Notes under the pieces: generated by a model
What the model was told of the DNA's origin: nothing
The model's input: the letters and a program-made list of their open reading frames with translations, nothing else
Database searches by the model: none
Shown here: positions 60,985 to 64,000 of the stretch, in pieces
How the letters are laid out: every line of letters starts with the position of its first letter
Numbering within the stretch: position 1 is the first letter of the stretch
Source: Nocardia sp. CC227C
Lineage (GTDB): Bacteria > Actinomycetota > Actinomycetes > Mycobacteriales > Mycobacteriaceae
NCBI RefSeq assembly: GCF_030767025.1
Contig: NZ_JASITE010000011.1
Coordinates: 62,001 to 126,000, forward strand
DNA: 64,000 bases
Reading direction: 5' to 3'
Made by a program: the position numbers and the translations under genes

Positions 60985-62454
60985 TCATCGGACATCGTGC
61001 GGTTCGCTCACGCGCGGGGGGAGCCAGGCGGGGACGAGTAGCGCGGTGACGAGGATCGGGACACCGAGCAGGGCGACGGTGGGCGGGATCGGGAGCCGGC
61101 TGGAGGCCAGGGCCACGAAGCCGAAGACGGCCAGCGAGAAGACCTCCTCCAGCAGGCCCGATACCGAGGTCACCGTCGCTCGGGCCGGACCCTCGATGGC
61201 GTCCTGGAGGCGGGCGGCCGCCACCACGCCCGCGTTGTAGACGATGCCGTACGCGATGCCGATGGCGGTGAAACCCGCGATGGTCAACGGGTACACCGCC
61301 TCGGGTCGGTGCGCGGCCGCACCCGGCAGCAGCGCGCCGCCGATGAACAGGACACCACCGACCGCCAAGGCGGTGGCCATGGTGCGGGCGCGCATTGCCT
61401 CGGTGCGACCCGCGAGGGTGGAGCCGAGGAGAGCGCCGGTCACCGTGAGGCCGACCAGTAGCGCCGTGGCCCACGGGGGTACGCCCGCATCGTCGGCGAG
61501 CAGGGCGAAGTACTCGTCGAACGCGGTCATGCCGTAGAGCAGCGCGCCCAGGAACAGCGCGTGACGCACCGGCCGGATCCGCACCGCCTCGCCCAGACCG
61601 GCGCGGAGCATGAATACGTAGCGGCCGAGGACCGATCCGGGTGCGGCCGAGAGCTTCCCGGCATCGGAGATTCCGGCCGTCCCGGCAGTGGATTCCGCGA
61701 CCGTCCCGGCGGCGGATTTCGCGACCGTCCCGGCAGTGGATTTCGCGACCGGCCCGGCAGTGGATTCCGCGACCGTCCCGGCAGTGGATTCCCCGGCCGT
61801 CCCGGCCACGGACTGCATGCGGTGGTGCGGCGCGCTGCCGGAGTCGCCGGCGTGCGGGTGCGGTGGGGCGGGTTCGTCCGCGTCCGCCAACTCCTGGGCC
61901 GCCTCGGTGGTGACGGTTCTCGGGGCGGCGGGGAGGGTGAGGGCCAGGGCGGTGTGCAGGGCCGCGATGGCGACGCTGGCCCAACCGACCAGGGCGTAGC
62001 CGCCCCAGGCGTAGAGCGGGGCGGCGGCCAGGATGCCCAGCAGGGCGGCGGCCTCGGAGGCGGCGCGGGTGTAGCCCATGATGCGGGCGTAGTCGGCGGT
62101 CTCGCCGCGGGCGGCGAGTTCGTCGTAGACGAGGGCCTCGAAGGTTCCCGACTGCAGCGCGCCCGCGGTGCCCCACAGAACGAAGCCCAAGGCGAAACCG
62201 AGATACGACGGGAACAGCGTCCACGTGCCGAAACCGGCCACCAGCAGCACACCGCCGACGAGCAGCAGACCCCGGCGCGACACCGTGTCGGCCCACGCGC
62301 CCGAGGGCACCTCCAGCAGGAAGGCGGTCGCCGACCAGATGGCCAGCAGCCCGGAGATCTGCGCGGTGGACAGCCCGTGATCAGCGAAGATCAGGGCGTA
62401 GAACGCATAGAGCGGAATGAGATCGGCGGAGCCGCAGAACAACACCGCGCGCAC
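60985..62454 (-). CDS. MFS transporter with minisatellite in the central loop
   Basis: The 489-aa product starts at GTG after an in-frame stop at about 62502; no good ribosome site is visible, so the start is tentative. About twelve hydrophobic helices and the motif between helices 2 and 3 (GAWADTVSRRGLLLVGGVLL) place it in the major facilitator superfamily. Between helices 6 and 7 the cytoplasmic loop is enlarged to about 80 residues by tandem eight-residue units of the type ESTAGTVA. That loop is normally 20-40 residues in this family. The substrate is unknown. The gene lies between the antitoxin and GGDEF-EAL genes. Confidence 0.85.
   Translation of the reverse strand: MRAVLFCGSADLIPLYAFYALIFADHGLSTAQISGLLAIWSATAFLLEVPSGAWADTVSRRGLLLVGGVLLVAGFGTWTLFPSYLGFALGFVLWGTAGALQSGTFEALVYDELAARGETADYARIMGYTRAASEAAALLGILAAAPLYAWGGYALVGWASVAIAALHTALALTLPAAPRTVTTEAAQELADADEPAPPHPHAGDSGSAPHHRMQSVAGTAGESTAGTVAESTAGPVAKSTAGTVAKSAAGTVAESTAGTAGISDAGKLSAAPGSVLGRYVFMLRAGLGEAVRIRPVRHALFLGALLYGMTAFDEYFALLADDAGVPPWATALLVGLTVTGALLGSTLAGRTEAMRARTMATALAVGGVLFIGGALLPGAAAHRPEAVYPLTIAGFTAIGIAYGIVYNAGVVAAARLQDAIEGPARATVTSVSGLLEEVFSLAVFGFVALASSRLPIPPTVALLGVPILVTALLVPAWLPPRVSEPHDVR
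61653..61820. repeat. 24-bp in-frame minisatellite within the MFS gene
   Basis: Five near-identical 24-bp units lie at 61677-61700, 61701-61724, 61725-61748, 61749-61772 and 61773-61796. All share CCGTCCCGGCAGTGGATT with few changes, and a degenerate unit flanks each side. The period is a multiple of three, so copy-number change would add or remove eight residues without a frameshift. Confidence 0.92.
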
Positions 62455-62530
62455 CGCGAGTCCGGAACCCGGGCCACCGGTACGCGCTGAGCCGACAACT
62501 CAACAGGCATATACGAGCAAACGCATGTGC

Positions 62531-64000
62531 TCAGCGTTGCCCGCCGCCCACGCCTTCGTCAAGCGGATTATCCACCGGCACCCAGCCGTTGCCGGGCTCC
62601 ACGCCCGCGCCGACCAGTCCGTTGCGCTCGTTCAGATCATTGATGAGCTCGGCCACCGGCTGCGAATCGCTGTAGTGATACCCCTGCGCCAACGCGAAAC
62701 CGAGCTCGGTCAGCACCGCCGCCTGATACTCGGTCTCCACGCCCTCGGCGATCACCTGGAGGTCCAGCGACTTGCTCAGCGCCGCGATCACGCCCAGCAG
62801 CGGCGGCGCGGGCGAATCGGAGCGGATGGCGGCCACGAAGGACTGGTCCACCTTGAGAATGTCGCTGGGCAGCGTGGCCAGGCGGCTCAACGACGAATAG
62901 CCGGTACCGAAATCGTCGATGGCGATCCGCACGCCGCGATCGCGCAACGCGTGCAGATTCGCGATGGCCGTCTCGGATTCGGCGGCCAATTCGCTCTCGG
63001 TCACCTCGAGCACCAGTTGATCGGCGGGCCAGCCGGTATCGGCGAGAATCCCGGACACCCGCTCCGCGTACTCGCCCTGCGTCAACTCCAGGCCGCTCAC
63101 ATTCACGTTCAGCGTCAGGTCCAGCTGCGCGAAGGTCTCCTGCAACCGCGCCGCGTCCGCGCACGCCCGGCGCAGCACCAGCTCGTCCAGATCGGAGATG
63201 AGGTCGTACTCCTCCGCCACCCGGATCAGGCCCTCGGTGGTGACCTCCGGCTGCGCGTGCGACGACCAGCGCAGCAGCGCTTCCACGCCAACGGCTTTCG
63301 CGCCGCCCTCACCCAGGGTGACTATCGGCTGGTACTGCACGTCCAGCGCGCCGCGGTCGATGGCCTCGCGCAGCTCCACCGCCAGCGGCAGCTGCCGTGA
63401 GGACTCCAGCACCGTGCGATTGCGGCCCGCCTGCTTGGCCCGGTACAGGCCCACATCCGCGCGGCTCACCAGCAGCGACCCGGACTCGCCCGGCTGCCAG
63501 GAGGTGACGCCCGCCGAACAGCCGGTGGTCACCGCCGCCCGCAGCTGCTCGGTGAGCAGAATCGCGGCCTGCTCGGTGGTATTCGGCAGCAGCAGCGCGA
63601 ACGCGTCACCGCCGTAGCGGGCCAGCCGCTGATCGGGGGTCAGCAGTTTGGACCAGGTGTCGCCCACGCGTTGCAGCACCGCGTCACCGGCGCGATGCCC
63701 GAGATGGTCATTGATCTTCTGGAAGCGGTCGAGGTCCACCAGCACCAGCGCCAGTCCCTGACCGGTGCGGCCCGCCTGCGCGATGGCCACATTCAGCGCG
63801 CGATCGAAGCCGCGCCGATTCAGCAGACCCGTCAGCACGTCGATATCGGCGTCGGCGGCCATCCGGGTGAGGATGCCGACCACGATGCCGACACCCACCG
63901 TGATGCCCGCCGGAATGAGACCGGACCACCACGGCAGCCCGCGCGAGGGCACCACCCACAGGCAGGCCACCACCGCGAAGGTCAGATGCGCGGCCAGCCA
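62531..64000 (-). CDS. GGDEF-EAL protein with degenerate GGDEF motif, probable c-di-GMP phosphodiesterase (N-terminus outside window)
   Basis: The frame is open to the window edge, so the N-terminus is missing; a GTG at 63973 is internal. Two hydrophobic stretches (FAVVACLWVVP and LIPAGITVGVGIVVGIL) precede the GGDEF domain. Its signature reads YGGDAF (63599-63613), with Ala in place of the catalytic-type Glu. The EAL domain (63365 down to about 62620) is complete: GVEALLRW, NVNVSGLEL, LEVTESELA, DDFGTGYSS, LKVDQSF and AEGVETEYQ. It therefore probably degrades cyclic-di-GMP, with the GGDEF half regulatory. A short acidic tail ends it. Confidence 0.9.
   Translation of the reverse strand, partial: WLAAHLTFAVVACLWVVPSRGLPWWSGLIPAGITVGVGIVVGILTRMAADADIDVLTGLLNRRGFDRALNVAIAQAGRTGQGLALVLVDLDRFQKINDHLGHRAGDAVLQRVGDTWSKLLTPDQRLARYGGDAFALLLPNTTEQAAILLTEQLRAAVTTGCSAGVTSWQPGESGSLLVSRADVGLYRAKQAGRNRTVLESSRQLPLAVELREAIDRGALDVQYQPIVTLGEGGAKAVGVEALLRWSSHAQPEVTTEGLIRVAEEYDLISDLDELVLRRACADAARLQETFAQLDLTLNVNVSGLELTQGEYAERVSGILADTGWPADQLVLEVTESELAAESETAIANLHALRDRGVRIAIDDFGTGYSSLSRLATLPSDILKVDQSFVAAIRSDSPAPPLLGVIAALSKSLDLQVIAEGVETEYQAAVLTELGFALAQGYHYSDSQPVAELINDLNERNGLVGAGVEPGNGWVPVDNPLDEGVGGGQR

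Noticed and set aside
61653..61820. Possible CRISPR array
   Set aside because: The units are directly contiguous, have no spacers and lie in frame inside an MFS gene; no cas genes are present.

Overview
This window comes from a high-GC, mycolic-acid-containing actinobacterium (order Mycobacteriales). Nocardia or a close relative is most likely. The evidence is the arabinogalactan/mycolate core locus (two Emb arabinosyltransferases, AccD4, Pks13, FadD32, a Rv3802c-type cutinase-like esterase, antigen-85-type mycolyltransferases, AftB, UbiA, a PAP2 phosphatase, GlfT2, Glf) in the same order as around Rv3793-Rv3809c of Mycobacterium tuberculosis. Coding regions have GC-rich third positions, so long antisense frames are common and are not genes. 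No rRNA, tRNA, CRISPR array, insertion sequence or phage gene was seen.

Layout. 1-8.7 kb (+): the tail of a membrane protein, a RibD/DHFR-like reductase, and two Emb arabinosyltransferases. 8.8-9.9 kb (-): an alpha/beta hydrolase and a 66-aa conserved protein. 10.1-19.0 kb (-): accD4, pks13 and fadD32, the enzymes that activate and condense the two fatty chains of mycolic acid. 19.2-24.5 kb (-): a flavin-dependent (LLM) oxidoreductase, the Rv3802c-like esterase, a DUF732-type lipoprotein and a mycolyltransferase fused to LGFP repeats. 24.7-29.6 kb (-): four more antigen-85-type mycolyltransferases, so five in a row. 30.0-36.8 kb (-): glf, glfT2, a PAP2 phosphatase, ubiA and aftB, a tightly overlapping operon making UDP-galactofuranose, galactan, decaprenyl-phospho-ribose and terminal arabinose. 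37-42.2 kb: a small secreted protein, a membrane protein, a TipAL-like MerR regulator with its operator, a secreted serine protease, an NAD(P)-binding protein, and a divergent MarR/EamA-exporter pair.

42.2-47 kb: a SpoIID-domain protein and a divergent PGRP amidase with LGFP repeats (Rv3811-like), then a HAD phosphatase (Rv3813c-like). 47.2-55 kb (+): a complete peptide/nickel-type ABC importer with two permeases, a fused double ATPase, two tandem substrate-binding lipoproteins of identical length, and a small membrane protein. 55-59.1 kb: an orphan GXGXG (GltB-C/GlxC-type) protein, a PlsC acyltransferase, a putative lipoprotein, and a metallo-beta-lactamase/Rieske protein (Rv3818-like). 59.2-64 kb (-): a YdcZ-type transporter, a PIN-toxin/antitoxin pair, an MFS transporter with a 24-bp minisatellite in its central loop, and a GGDEF-EAL protein that runs off the window edge.

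Taken together, most of the window builds and remodels the mycolyl-arabinogalactan envelope. The most notable points are the expanded mycolyltransferase array, with LGFP wall-anchoring and loop-insertion variants, the ABC importer placed inside an otherwise conserved wall locus, and the orphan GXGXG protein. No wholly new multi-gene system could be established from sequence reading alone.
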